DNA of 64,000 bases, taken from contig JABSSW010000054.1 of the NCBI GenBank assembly GCA_018902385.1, forward strand, positions 124,001 to 188,000, written 5' to 3'. The position numbers and the translations under genes were made by a program. A model generated the notes under the pieces. The model saw nothing but the letters and a program-made list of their open reading frames with translations, was not told the DNA's origin and searched no databases. Position 1 is the stretch's first letter; every line of letters begins with the position of its first letter. Positions 53,743 through 64,000 of this stretch are shown here, piece after piece. The DNA comes from Physcia stellaris. Its lineage: Eukaryota > Ascomycota > Lecanoromycetes > Caliciales > Physciaceae.

Positions 53743-53974
53743 TATCTCATGGTTTGGTGTGATGCTACCTTGCCTCCCATGCATCGCCATCGATACACCC
53801 AATATGATAACACGCTTACCCGTGTTTGGCACAAAGCGTATGAAGATGACATGAAGACAGTATGACAATGACATGAAAACAACATCATCTTCTGATTCTA
53901 CCCCAAATCGGGTAATCGTGGATCTGTCGGTGTATCCTAAAAATTAGCACCACTTATTACCAGACCATGGGATA
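53743..53974 (-). mobile_element. MITE copy B, same family as 43576-43810
   Basis: Read on the minus strand, it starts TA then TCCCATGGTCTGG (53974 downward) and ends at a slightly changed right repeat (AAACCATGAGA then TA, 53743-53744). The body between the TA pair is 228 bp and aligns end to end with copy A. Shared blocks include GTGGTGCTAATTTTT, CATATTGGGTGTATCGAT and GCGATGCATGGGAGGCA. Most differences are transitions, which fits decay with some C-to-T bias. No reading frame of meaning. Confidence 0.85.
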
Positions 53975-54557
53975 GCACAGTAGTCATCGACATCGATCCT
54001 ATGAAACGTCCAAAAATCCAATTGTAGAGACTATTGATTCTGATTTAAGATCAGGGGCTGAGCAAACTTGCTTCGATGAAGCAAGCTACCCGTTTTCCCA
54101 TCGCCAATTCGCCATCCCTTGACGGTCCCTTGATTCTTCCAAGGTGAGAAATATGAGGAGCTTCTTCGAAAAAGCATGCCAATCGTTCAGTCGTTAAGTT
54201 GTTGTCTATCTCATAAATATGGAAAGTCGCCCTCCCATTCATAGTTGATGTCACGCAGGCATATCAGTGCTCTTGCTCGCCGCTGGTAATGAGCAGCTGA
54301 AATTAATAGGTGTTTTGAGACCAGTAGTCGCATGTAGAGAGTGAACTAGGCCGTGTATGCATGGAGTACAGCTTTGATCCGCAAAGGGATAGAACGAGGA
54401 ACCGGATCGCTTTCAATGGGTCTCGCTTTGAAGCAGATGTTCCAATGTGACCGTGGTGATAACAAAATCACCACTCGAATTCCCCAGTTGCTTTATGGAA
54501 GACGTATCTAGAAGGATTAGTCCCTGAGTGTCTCAATGTCATTATCACCATTCCTGC
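53975..54557. other. intergenic
   Basis: Right flank of MITE copy B and 3' flank of TOA1. No gene is supported. Confidence 0.4.
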
Positions 54558-56234
54558 TTACTCTCTGCCTCCGGTGTTCAATATCCCGTCTTTGAGAGTA
54601 CACTTCCACTTATTCTTCACGCGTGCCACCTTGTCATATGTGCAGGCCATAATCTCAGTTTCGTCCTCGTCGTCCCGCTCTTCGCCGACAGCGTCATCCT
54701 CTGGGTCGTCGAGGTCTGAGTTGATAGCATCTTCGTCATCGTCGACATCTGACTCCGGCTTGATGCCCCCTTTAGTATCGTCGTCCGAGTCAACACCGTC
54801 GAGTTGAGGAATCTTGGATCCCCGCCCTGAACCTAACGGAGGAGGAGCCGTCAAAGATGAGATTGATGAGTCAGGAGCAACTGTATAGTCAAGCTTGCGC
54901 TTTCTCATCTGAGACTGCTTTGGTTGCTCGGAAAGCGGCATCATCAGGCCACCGCCCTCCATGGCACGATTCGCCTGCTTTGAAATTTCACGGAGGGTCC
55001 TGTCAGCTTCGTAGGTTGCATTTGGGTTTGTCAAGGCATCTGCACGATGTTGTGCAACCAAAGTCGCCCAGTCGCTAGCGCCATCCGTTTGACCGTTTGC
55101 TACAGTCGGTCGCTGTTGGGCCTGCTGCGATTGTCGCATATGAAGCATCTGCTGCTGACGCTGACGCTCAGCATAGTCACGCCGCTGCTGTTCTGACAGG
55201 TGAGGAGGTAGTTGAATATTTCCTGGATGGGCCACTGGACGCTGGAGTTGATGTGGGTCAGCGGATTGTCGCTGCAGCTGCTGGATCTGGTGGTCGGCTT
55301 CTGCACCAAACTTCTGGCCTATTGCAGCAGCGGCACGCTGTCGGGCTTCGTTGTTACTGTAATTAGGCTCAAGGCCGCTGTATTGAGGGATCTGGTAAGT
55401 CTCTGTGCCGGGTTCAGCCTTGATGCGTGGGCCAGAGGCGACTGCATTTGGCACGGAATGTTGAGGATTCATAGCAGTCGGAACAGGCTGAGGGGTTGGC
55501 ACATTGGACGGTACCGGGGTAGGATTGAGCATTGGCTGGGGAGCGGGTGGCACAGGTGGAGGGTCCCATGGGAACGTTGCAGTCCGTTTGGCACTGCATT
55601 TCTCTTGCCAGAGCTATAGCCTCTGTCAGTCCTCAGTTCCAGATTCCAGGGTCATAGAGTGTGCAAAGGAAAAACGAGGCCAATATTGAATACACGTGAA
55701 GGTCAGAAACGAGCAAGTAGGGGTATGGCTCGCTTAGGCCTTTGCGCCTTCCACACTGGTACAAGCGCAAAGCAGGAGTTGGTTTAAAATGAGTCAAAGG
55801 ATGAGCCACCCCCAGAAATCCAAGAAAACCCCCGTCCCCCCGCTTGGTGCCCCAAATATCGATGATTGCGGCGCAAAGAGCCACAACACACCGGAAAATG
55901 CAGACAATCAACAAAGAGACACTGCGAAGATGGAAGAGACTGATGAAAACGCGAGATGGATCTGAGAGTAGCGCTTGTGTCTTTCCGAGGTCAAGGAAGA
56001 TGTTCAGTCAGTCGCAAACAGAAGAAGAGAGGCGTACCTCTCTCAACTCCTTCACCGTATCCTGGCTTATTCCATCCTCTTCGAACATGACCTGCGCGGC
56101 GTCGATGATATCGTCCATCGCTTTCTTGAACACGCCGCCCTGCAGTGGATGTCATCCTTCAGCGACACCCTTCATCAAGGGTAGGGAGTCAATGAGTCTG
56201 GCAAGAGCAGACTGACCACAAGCTGGTTCGACAT
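54558..56234 (-). CDS. TOA1: TFIIA large subunit (TOA1)
   Basis: Three exons. The tiny first exon at 56234 encodes MSNQLV. The donor GTCAGT and acceptor CTGCAG join it to GGVFKKAMDDIIDAAQVMFE, then EDGISQDTVKELRE, the N-terminal four-helix-bundle part. A 424-nt intron (56037-55614, GTACGC...CTATAG) leads to LWQEKCSAKRTATFPWDPPP. A long Gln/Pro-rich linker follows (LSEQQRRDYAERQRQQQML). After an acidic run (DVDDDEDAINSDLDDPEDD) comes the C-terminal beta-barrel half (EIMACTYDKVARVKNKWKCT, then LKDGILNTGGRE). By family it pairs with Toa2 and stabilises TBP on promoters for RNA polymerase II. Both conserved ends are present. The second intron is unusually long for this window. Confidence 0.95.
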
Positions 56235-56873
56235 CCTGCCTCAGATGTACTGTGACACCACTCGTGGCTCTCAATCCTGAAGATGATGGCACAGCTTGCT
56301 TGAGGACAACGCTCAGATAGAACGGTGCAGAGGCTTGTCTTTGTCGCTCAAAGGTTCACCTTTGAGATGGGGAGAGCTTGCGACCGGCGATTGCGTTATT
56401 CCCTCGTGCCGTTCTCTGCCGATAACCCCAGCTCAGATTCAACCGGTCATGTAGAGATCAAGAAAGCGTTTGGAGGTGAGTGGGATCTCTTGCTTTCAGT
56501 ATTGGCGTGTTGTAATGCTGAAGAGCATTTGTTGGGTGGATATTGTAAAGGGCACAGAGCAGTTGCGCTTAGAGATTTGGGAGATAGCGACCTCGCTTAA
56601 TTTTAAGCCTCCTCGGCCTCTTTCTTCATTCACTTTCTGTCACTCCCGCTTTCACCAACCCAATTTTCGGATGAAGGACAGACCACAATTGAAGTCAAAT
56701 CAACTCAAGTGGTTAGTCAAACGAATGTATTGATTTGGTCACTGTGTGTACAAAAGTGCACTCTATCGGTAAACACCTTGAGAGCCATCATGCTGCATGC
56801 AGAACCCCGTGGACTCCACGCTAAACGAGCAAAGAAAGGCCACGCGAAGATGAAAAAGAATTGTCTGATGCTT
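56235..56873. other. intergenic / TOA1 promoter
   Basis: 639 bp between the CDC20 stop and the TOA1 start, both on the minus strand. No other gene is seen. Confidence 0.5.
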
Positions 56874-58779
56874 TCATCGTATCGTCATTTGTTTGACCAT
56901 GTCACCTCCTTTGCCCGTTACACCTCCTTCCCGTGCTCCCGCCGAAGCAGTCCCCGGCTTCTTCTCGAAGATTTTCCAGAACTTCAGACTCTCGTCCGCC
57001 GCTATGGAGCAAGTTAGCCTGTGAACAACGCAACTGAAAGGAATATTCCTCACCTGCAGTGGCAAGCATCTGCCCATCGGGACTCAGGCAGCTGTGGAGT
57101 ACTCGGGTCTCGTGAGCAGGAATTTCGACGTTGCGAACCAAGGTCGGGTAGCTCCAGATGCTCAATGAATTATCTGGGAATCCACTGGAGCTCACAATTT
57201 CCCTGTAGTGGTTGCTCCATCGTAAGCTTGTGACCTGTGAGCCGGTGTCAATGCTATTGGTACGTGCTCCGGTCGTGGTATTCCAGAAATGGATGTGTCG
57301 GTCGTAGGAACCTCCGCCAGTCGCCAAAAGATTGGGCTGCCACGGGCACCAGCTCAATGCCTTGACCGCAGCGCGGTGGTTAGTCTTCTGGAACTTAGGA
57401 GCCCCCAGGGAGCGTGCATCCCAAATAGATACAAGGTTGTCATTACCACCTGTTGCAAGCTGGGAACCATCAGATCTCCATTCGAGGCCGCAGACTTCGG
57501 CGGTATGAGAGACCAGCTCTGCTACCTTGTGCTGCGCAATCCGAACATCATGGTTGTACACGAGGCCGCTTCGTGCGCCTGTTGAGAGGATGTGCTTGTT
57601 CCATCCCATGACCCCTACACGAGTGTCATGGCCGTACATGCTTCGAAGCTTTGTACCCTCCTCAACGTCCCATATCTGAGTTTCGCCAGACCCAAGCCCA
57701 ACGCCGACATATGCCCCGTCACCACTCCATTTGACACTACTGACGTAGGTATCTGGTGAGGTCTCGAGTAAACAATTGACGGTACCAGCTTCAGCCGACC
57801 AGACATAGACATTGCGCTCTAGGCCAATAGCGACTTGATTGCCCGAGCTCCAATCTAACAGATTGAGGTAGTAATCATCCATGAGACCAGGAGCGTCTAA
57901 GACTCGCTCTGGAGCTGTCAACACCCGTCGTCGAAATTGCGCACTCGACGCGTTTGCTGCTTTCAAGGGTCTATTGTATTGTGATCTCAGGTCAATAGGT
58001 TTGGATGACTCCGGTGGAGCAGGCTTGAACGCAAGTATGCGTGTATTCAGCGATACACCACAAGCCGAGGCGAGAGATGATTCGTAGGCTATCGCGTCAG
58101 GTGCAGGCTTGACATACGCAGCGGTATCTTCATCATCGTTCAAGTTTAGACCTTCTAATGCAGCAGTTGCGTCATCTTCAACAGAATGTCCACCAAGATG
58201 GAAGGCATTAGCAGCATTCGCGAGCACAGTAGACCCTTCACCGTTGCTCGTCTTGGGCCGGATATTTTCGGCATCAGGCTTTGCTGAACCAGCGATAGCT
58301 AGACCGTCGCTCGCAGCTCGATTCGGAATGAAGCGGTCACCGGCATCGAGTCGAATAGTAGTCTTTCCCGATCGTGTTCGAAGGGGGCCCTTCTTACGGC
58401 TGCAGCTCTTTGAGGGTGTTTGGCCGACAGTGGTACCTGTACCGGTAAGAGTCCAGTCTGATACACCAAGTTCTAGATGTCGAGGTGATCGTTTGCCCTT
58501 TGCAATATTTGATTTAGGTGAGTCTCGGTATGTCGATTTCGCTGCTGACTTCGCGAAGTATGAAGAAAGGTTGCCATATGTTGACTGGGTTGCTACACGA
58601 GTTGTATCGGCAGTCTGCCTAGGAGGCGTGAATGGAGAAGAGTGGTTGGAGTGTGATGTGGCTAGGCTTGTAGTTCTTGTGCGTGGAGACGGTGTGAGAG
58701 GCATACGACCGCCAGCGGTCTTTGCAGAGAACATGCCATGGTGGCTTTTCAAGGGCGTTGATATTGAGGCAGTTGCCAT
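56874..58779 (-). CDS. CDC20: CDC20-type activator of the anaphase-promoting complex
   Basis: The start is placed at 58779 (MATASISTPLKSHH); an in-frame Met 16 codons upstream is weaker. The N-terminal third is basic and Ser/Thr-rich, with a C-box DRFIPNR near residue 146, the APC/C-binding motif. Seven WD40 blades follow (DDYYLNLLDWSSGNQVAIGL, NVYVWSAEAG, TQIWDVEEG, LVSIWDARS, IHFWNTTTG, NSLSIWSYP, LKFWKIFEK). A 3' intron (GTGAGG...CCATAG, about 57054-57001) joins GQMLATA to AADESLKFW; the protein ends VKQMTIR, the C-terminal Ile-Arg tail that docks on APC/C TPR subunits. C-box plus propeller plus IR tail defines a Cdc20/Cdh1 activator. The sequence SIWSYP and the overall form favour Cdc20. 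It drives securin and cyclin destruction at anaphase. Confidence 0.93.
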
Positions 58780-59496
58780 TGTTTGAAAACGAAGATGGTC
58801 GAATGGACAAATTAATGTATCGACCAAAGTCCCTGTGATTGAAGACGGACGGCCTTCAGGTTAGTGATTATTCGATTGACCAACGATGTCTGTCAAAGGC
58901 TGTCGTTGTTGTTCCGGTGATAGAGCTCCCAAGAGTCTCAACTGAATGGATCCTGGATAGTTATTGGTTAGTAATTGATGCTGTTTCGAACCGGATAAAA
59001 GCTGGTAATCGAGGTTCTCTAGCAGAGAAGCTCAAACAATCGGTGGGTCGATCAATGCAGACACAATGTCAGACGATCTAATGGATTGAAGATACTTTCT
59101 CGTGCGTAGAGTAAGAATGCAATTAAATGCAGAGGTAATGTAGAGTTTGAGGTATGGGGGAAGGTAGAGTAGGAAGAGAAGATGGTTGAGATTGGTCGTA
59201 TTTATTGATTCTGCGGGCGAGGGGCCAGACAAATCACCGGGGCAACTGGCGTTCAGCCACTCAGCCTTACAGCTTCAATTCACCGTTGCCTTTTCGGCAC
59301 ACGACACTTGCCAGGTCCAGCCTCGACAGCTTAAGGTAGCATTATTGCCTTAGCATTGAAGCTCGGCTCCTAAGTTGACTCATTGTGTCCATGGAGGAAC
59401 CTCGGGATATCATTCCAGTGCTCAGGACATTTCAGGAAGTCTTGTAATACTACAACACATGAGAATGCTCAGTCCTGGACTCTCCTTTAAGAAGTG
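58780..59496. promoter_or_regulatory. divergent promoter, CDC20 / Kelch-BTB genes
   Basis: 717 bp between opposite start codons. No specific site is assigned. Confidence 0.5.
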
Positions 59497-61837
59497 ATGG
59501 CTCATTACAACACACCTCCTCTTGGTGCTCACAATTCATTTGCCCGGACCGGAAATGCTTCCAACGGCTACCTCAACTCCACAACCACGCCCGTGTCAAC
59601 ATCTTCGTCCAACAATACCTACCTGATGCCAATAAGTCCTGTGAAAGGGCTTAAAACAATGACGGATACCTACAAGCCCAAGATAGCGAGGACTTGCGGT
59701 CAAAGACCTGCATGCCTGGTGAATGCGTCTGTGACATACTGTGGGAACAACTCGATTTATGCCTTCGGTGGCTTCGATCAGTATACTGACGAAGGTAATA
59801 GCCCATCTTGACCGTCTGGACTGCACAGTGCTAATTCGGCGACCACGAACCTAGTATACAACCACGTCCTCAAACTAGACCTCACTTCTCTTCAGTGGAG
59901 TCTCGTGGACAATTATGGAGATATTCCCGGGGTACGCATGGGTACGTCTAATACCAATATTCCCTTCTCCATGATGTCTTTGCTCAGTCATTCCAGGGCA
60001 TACCGCTTGTCTCTGGCAAGGTTCAAAGCTTTTGATTTACGGTGGAGAGAATGAACACCGAGAATACCTCTCTGATGTCATCATCTTTGACCTAAAGACC
60101 GCCAATTGGACTCAACCAGAGGTTCGTGGACCGGTGCCCAAGGGACGAGCTCGTCATGCGGCAGTGGTTTATGACGAGAAACTCTACGTCGTTGGAGGGT
60201 TGGCAGGGAGCGAAACCTACACTCTTGACGAGATTTGCTACTTAGACCTCCGGACCTGGACATGGTCACGATCGTGGAGCTTTGTTGGCAGATTCGATCA
60301 TTCCACATGGGTTTGGGGTGGCCGGCTATGGGTCTACGGTGGTCTTGGCCCGGACATGGAGCGAACAGGAGAATTGTGGTGGTTGGATTTGAAGAGCAGC
60401 CCAGCTTTCAGGACTGTACCTGCACAAGGTATCACAGATTCGCCGTCGGCAAGCGAGAGATCTCCAACAAATACAAGAGCACACTTGGGACAGTATAACC
60501 AACCTCTCAACACCAGCACGGGATCGAGTGGCTATACTGCAAATTCTAGCAGCGTGCAGGTCCGAGCCTCGTCGTTTGTGCCCAAGCCGATCGCTCCTGG
60601 TGCTATCTCTTCGATGAGATTTGTATCTGGCCCGAACGTCCCTTCGCAGTCGCTCGGTACCCATTTCCATGTCTACTCGTCTGGCAGTCTACTAGATTTC
60701 GTCACGCCGGCAGGCACGATGCGACCGTCCGAGTGCAACCTCTCTGCACTTGAGCTCGATACTTTGCAATGGCAGAAACTGGCAGAAGGCTCCGAGATAT
60801 TCGATCCAGGCTATCGCTGGCAATACTGTGCTATCAATGAAGACGGGACCAAAGCCTGGTTGATAGGCTCGGTCAACGAGGCCCCGGATAACAATACAGG
60901 CATTGTGGAGGAGTATCTAAGCGATGTGTTACCTCTTGACCTTCGAAGATTTGGACTATTGGGCAATGAACTAACTTCGGAGCCAAATATTGAAATGAGC
61001 AGACTGCCAGCCTCGGACACTCACCCCACGTCCACTCTCACCAGCCTTGGCGCGGACCTGGCCTGCATGTTTGATCGGGGAAATGAGGCTGGAAGCGACT
61101 TCACAATCACCGGTGAAAGAGATGAACCGATCGACGACGATGTCGAGTATCTACCCACCGCCCCCGCTTCGAACACAAGCGATGCATCCAACTACTCTCC
61201 TCCAATTCACGTCCACAAAATCATCCTCCAAGCCCGCTGGCCCCACTTCAACCGCGTCTACAATTCGCAAATGGCAGAGTTCCAAACAAAGAAGATGCAC
61301 ATCCCAGAACCATATACCGTCGTTCGTGCCTTCCTCTACTATCTATATACCGACAGCATCGCCAAACACCCTCGCTACTGCGCCTCCCTGAACGATGTCG
61401 CAGGCCTCCTTGTCATGGCTAATGTCTACGACATGCCCCGCCTCCGCCTCTTATGCCTTTACCGCTTAAGCCGCGAGCTGGATGTCGATCACGCAGCTAT
61501 TGTCTGGGAACGAGCTGGTGTCGCGAACGAGGAGTGGCTGCGGAGACGAGCGTCCAGCTACTGCTTAACGCACTGGGGACGTGTCGTGCGCAGCGAGGGC
61601 TTCAGGCGGCTGAGTCGACAGAGTATGATGGAGCTGTGCGAGGTCATTGATATCGAAGGCCGGGTTGTTGGCGGGGAGGAGCTCGAGATTGTTGGTGGGC
61701 TCGGCGGCGGGAAGTTTGGTGTTGGGGGCTTGGGGAGAGAGGTGCCGAGGAGGAGGGCATCGAGTCATGGTGCTACTCCTGCGGATGATAGGGAAGAGGG
61801 CGATGAGAGTGATGAGGAGGGGATGGATGTCAACTGA
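59497..61837 (+). CDS. Kelch-repeat and BTB protein, Ral2/LZTR1-like
   Basis: The start at 59497 (MAHYNTPPLGAHNSF) is followed by a Ser/Thr-rich leader. Kelch repeats then follow: NSIYAFGGFDQYTDE, HVLKLDLTSLQWSLV, KLLIYGGENEHREYL, KLYVVGGLAGSETY and RLWVYGGLGPDMERTGELWW. Two short introns lie at about 59795-59855 and 59940-60000. The C-terminal half has a BTB-like region (IHVHKIILQARWPHFNRVYN, VVRAFLYYLYTDSI, DVAGLLVMANVYDMPRLRLL) and an acidic end. Kelch plus BTB in this order resembles S. pombe Ral2 and animal LZTR1, which act in Ras signalling, LZTR1 as a Cullin-3 adaptor for Ras-family proteins. That assignment is by architecture. A Gly-rich stretch (GGLGGGKFGVGGLG) lies near the end. Confidence 0.85.
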
Positions 61838-62519
61838 GCATACGGAATGGGCTTGAAGAGAATGCATGGTTATGGGATCTGGTGCTTGAGATTTAGCAGC
61901 AAGGCGCTTGTGGCTTGGTAGGGTTATCATTTGCATGGCTATGGTGCTGTGTATTTGTAGGCTGTGTCATATGTAGATTCTCATCGAATTAGTCTGTTAG
62001 ACACATTTGCGTTTGGGTTTCTGATGGATGGTGATTTCAGGAGCCCTGATATGTTGATTCCTTATTCGAAGGGAACCTCTATATTCAATTCGGCGTATTA
62101 GAGATTGTCGAGGAAAGCAAACTCATTCCATCGATGGAGAAGTCGACTGCGAAATCTTCACCGGCAAAGTAATTTGCACAGGCCTTCTTATGTTCAGGAC
62201 ATGCAAAGATCAAGCTCGAGTGGTGAACATGCTCGAATAAGTGGTTTCATTGATACGAAATACGGGTAGTTGATGCTCTTTTACGTGTTGCCCCAACCCG
62301 TGGAGCAGCAGGTCCAAAGAAACAGGGTGGATTTTTGGGTCGCCAGTTTAATTGGAAGCTGGCTTTAGACCTGCCTGGTAGCATGTTCTCTTTCAATTGG
62401 GCTATCGAACTATGGCAGCTTTATGGCAGCTTACCTGAATGTGGTTGCGAGCGAAGCTTTTTCCTGTTGTGAAGGTCACCCCAAGCAAGCCCACATGAAA
62501 GCTTGTGCAGTCTTCAGCA
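61838..62519. other. convergent intergenic region
   Basis: 3' flanks of the Kelch-BTB and WDR89-type genes. No gene is seen. A 10-bp word (ATGGCAGCTT) is repeated in tandem near 62411. Confidence 0.45.
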
Positions 62520-63916
62520 TCAGTACGGTTTGAAACGACGTTTCTCGCTTCCTAGATCGTCCTGCTTCTTACGCTTTTTCGAATCCTTCGATTCTTCAGA
62601 CATTGCCACATCTGCCACAACGTCGTCTGAAGGCAGCTGCCAGGCCTTAACTTGCCCGTCTTCACCTCCGGTAAGTAGTGTTTGCTCCTAGATCGTGTTC
62701 AGGAAGACGAGGCTGTGACCAGATACATGGGGTCACTGACCGTGGTACCAAAGCACATGGATCGGACTATCTCCTCGCCGTGGGCAGTCGGAAGGCGAAT
62801 CCCGTGCTGCAGGTCAAGTGACCACTCGGAGGTGTGACGAAGCGGAACCAAATCGAGATGTTGCTTGCTGCATGCATAGATCTCAGTCATACACGTTGCT
62901 GGGACACATGCTGGAGATTAGATTCCCAGGGGAAGCATGCTTACCTGTGGGAGCCCGCCCCGAGGACGGCGTTTCCGTCCCCGAGGTTGGAGATGTTGAC
63001 AACGTAGTCGCAATCCAGCCGTGCTCTAAGATCTCCGAATTTTGTAGGAGGTACGTCGTTGTTCCCACCTTTGATGGTATCTAAGGAGTAGATGGAGAGG
63101 GTCTCGTCGTGGCTCAGTGCGTAAAACTCTGTGGATGAAAGAAATCTAGCGTGATGTATCGAGGACCCGTGATTGGTAATTTGAAGCAGAGCCTCGTCCT
63201 CGTCCGTTATCGTAGTATCGAAGAGATTGACGAGGCCATCGGTGCTACCGGAAAGTAGCCATGAGCTATTCGACGGGTGAAAGCATAGCTGAAGTTAGGA
63301 TTAACGGAGCCCTTGCAAGTGTTCTGTTAATCTTATGCTGGGAGTCAAACCTGGGTGATATCGTCATTGTGGCTCTCTACGTATTGCACGAAGGGTTCCT
63401 TGGGTGATCTAGTGTCCCTACCACTTATCAGCTCCCCGACGCGCTAGCTCGTTCAGACATATGGACCACAAAGCAATGCTAGCCTTGGAATTACTTAGCT
63501 CGCTTCCAACAGCCAGCTTGTTCTCGACACTAGCAAGAGCAAGGTACGGAGCGTTAGTACCTAATGGCGGTTCAGCGCCTCAACCTTCCGAGCTCCGCTC
63601 GACTGCTCTCACGGTTGGGAAGCTGCAGACTCTGCGCTCCGGTTCTCGGGTCCCAAGCCTTCACGACTGCGTCTCTGCCCGCGGTTACAAGGCAGCCGGC
63701 GCTGGCCTCGAAATTCTCGAGACAGGTCACTCCGTCATGGACCCTATCAAACGCGCTGCTGGGGAGTAGCTGCAGCGACTCGTCAATTACACGAAGTGCG
63801 TCATTTGAGGATATCGAGGCGAAAAGGTTACTGCCGGTTATGCGAATGACATGGTAGATGTATGTATCTGCAGGCAAGGATAGATCCGAGCTGGATAGCT
63901 GGTGTGAGGTTCTCAT
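62520..63916 (-). CDS. WD40 protein, WDR89 type
   Basis: Several exons. Exon 1, from 63916, starts MRTSHQLSSSDLSLPADTYI and includes GCLVTAGRDAVVKAWDPRTG. After an intron in which the frame resumes at NAPYLALASVENKLAVGSE, the next blades read EPFVQYVESHNDDITQ, then LCFHPSNSSWLLSGSTDGLV and NLFDTTITDEDEALLQITNH. Further exons give HARFLSSTEFYALSHDETLS and LDCDYVVNISNLGDGNAVLG. The last gives GEDGQVKAWQLPSDDVV, and the protein ends SKKRKKQDDLGSEKRRFKPY. The stop is at 62520-62522. The N-D-D-I-T and S-G-S-T-D-G-L-V-N blocks and the basic tail ending F-K-P-Y are typical of fungal WDR89-like proteins. Function is not well known; a beta-propeller scaffold is expected. Exon borders in the middle are approximate. 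Confidence 0.85.
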
Positions 63917-64000
63917 GCTTTTCCTGCCGTGAGATCAGAGAGAGGTTCTGTACGACAGAGTGCCAAGACTTGAAGTGGTTGTCGGGATACCGAGTATCTC
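63917..64000. other. window end
   Basis: 84 bp upstream of the WDR89-type start; 5' flank only. Confidence 0.4.

Overview
The window is a stretch of nuclear genome from a filamentous ascomycete (Pezizomycotina). The evidence is that genes carry short introns (about 48-70 nt) with GTRNGY-like donors and CTRAY branch points close to YAG acceptors. They lie on both strands with no operon structure, and many encode ascomycete-type proteins (SWR1, NPR2, BOI-type scaffold, fungal UNC13-like C2/MUN protein, DUF6594 membrane protein, small secreted proteins). The class is not settled by sequence alone; Dothideomycetes or a close relative would fit.

Layout. 1.6-14.1 kb holds four minus-strand genes: DSK2-type ubiquilin, a conserved fungal protein of unknown function, a three-RRM NAM8/Csx1-type RNA-binding protein, and a BOI-type SH3-SAM-PH scaffold. 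From 15 to 22 kb the plus strand carries an SP-RING SUMO-ligase-like protein, a small spliced protein and a DUF6594 membrane protein. From 23.9 to 34.8 kb lie SWR1 (minus), a complex I NDUFB8-type subunit (plus) and the UNC13-like protein (minus). From 36 to 43 kb come a two-TM membrane protein, a repeat-bearing hypothetical, a double-stranded-RNA-binding-domain protein and RRP7. From 43 to 54 kb is a looser region with small secreted proteins, a mismatch-type uracil/thymine DNA glycosylase, an F-box-like gene with a broken frame, NPR2, a RidA-family protein and two copies of one MITE. From 54.5 kb to the end are TOA1 (TFIIA large subunit), CDC20, a Kelch-BTB protein like S. pombe Ral2, and a WDR89-type WD40 protein.

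How the genes relate. No cluster for a single pathway is visible. Several gene pairs are divergent and share a short promoter region: SWR1/NDUFB8, dsRBD/RRP7, NPR2/RidA, BOI/SP-RING and CDC20/Kelch-BTB. The most notable non-gene structure is a short inverted-repeat element (MITE) with 12-bp terminal repeats flanked by TA. It is present as two clear copies (about 231 and 228 bp) and one decayed, interrupted copy. Other points of interest are a GC-AG intron in the complex I gene, a stop-free 63-nt intron in the same gene, a perfect 14-bp-arm hairpin inside an intron, and an unusually complex 3' end in the NAM8/Csx1-type gene. Three genes each appear to lack one base in a G or C run, which may be sequencing errors. 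I found no rRNA, tRNA, CRISPR array, virus-derived element or intact autonomous transposon.
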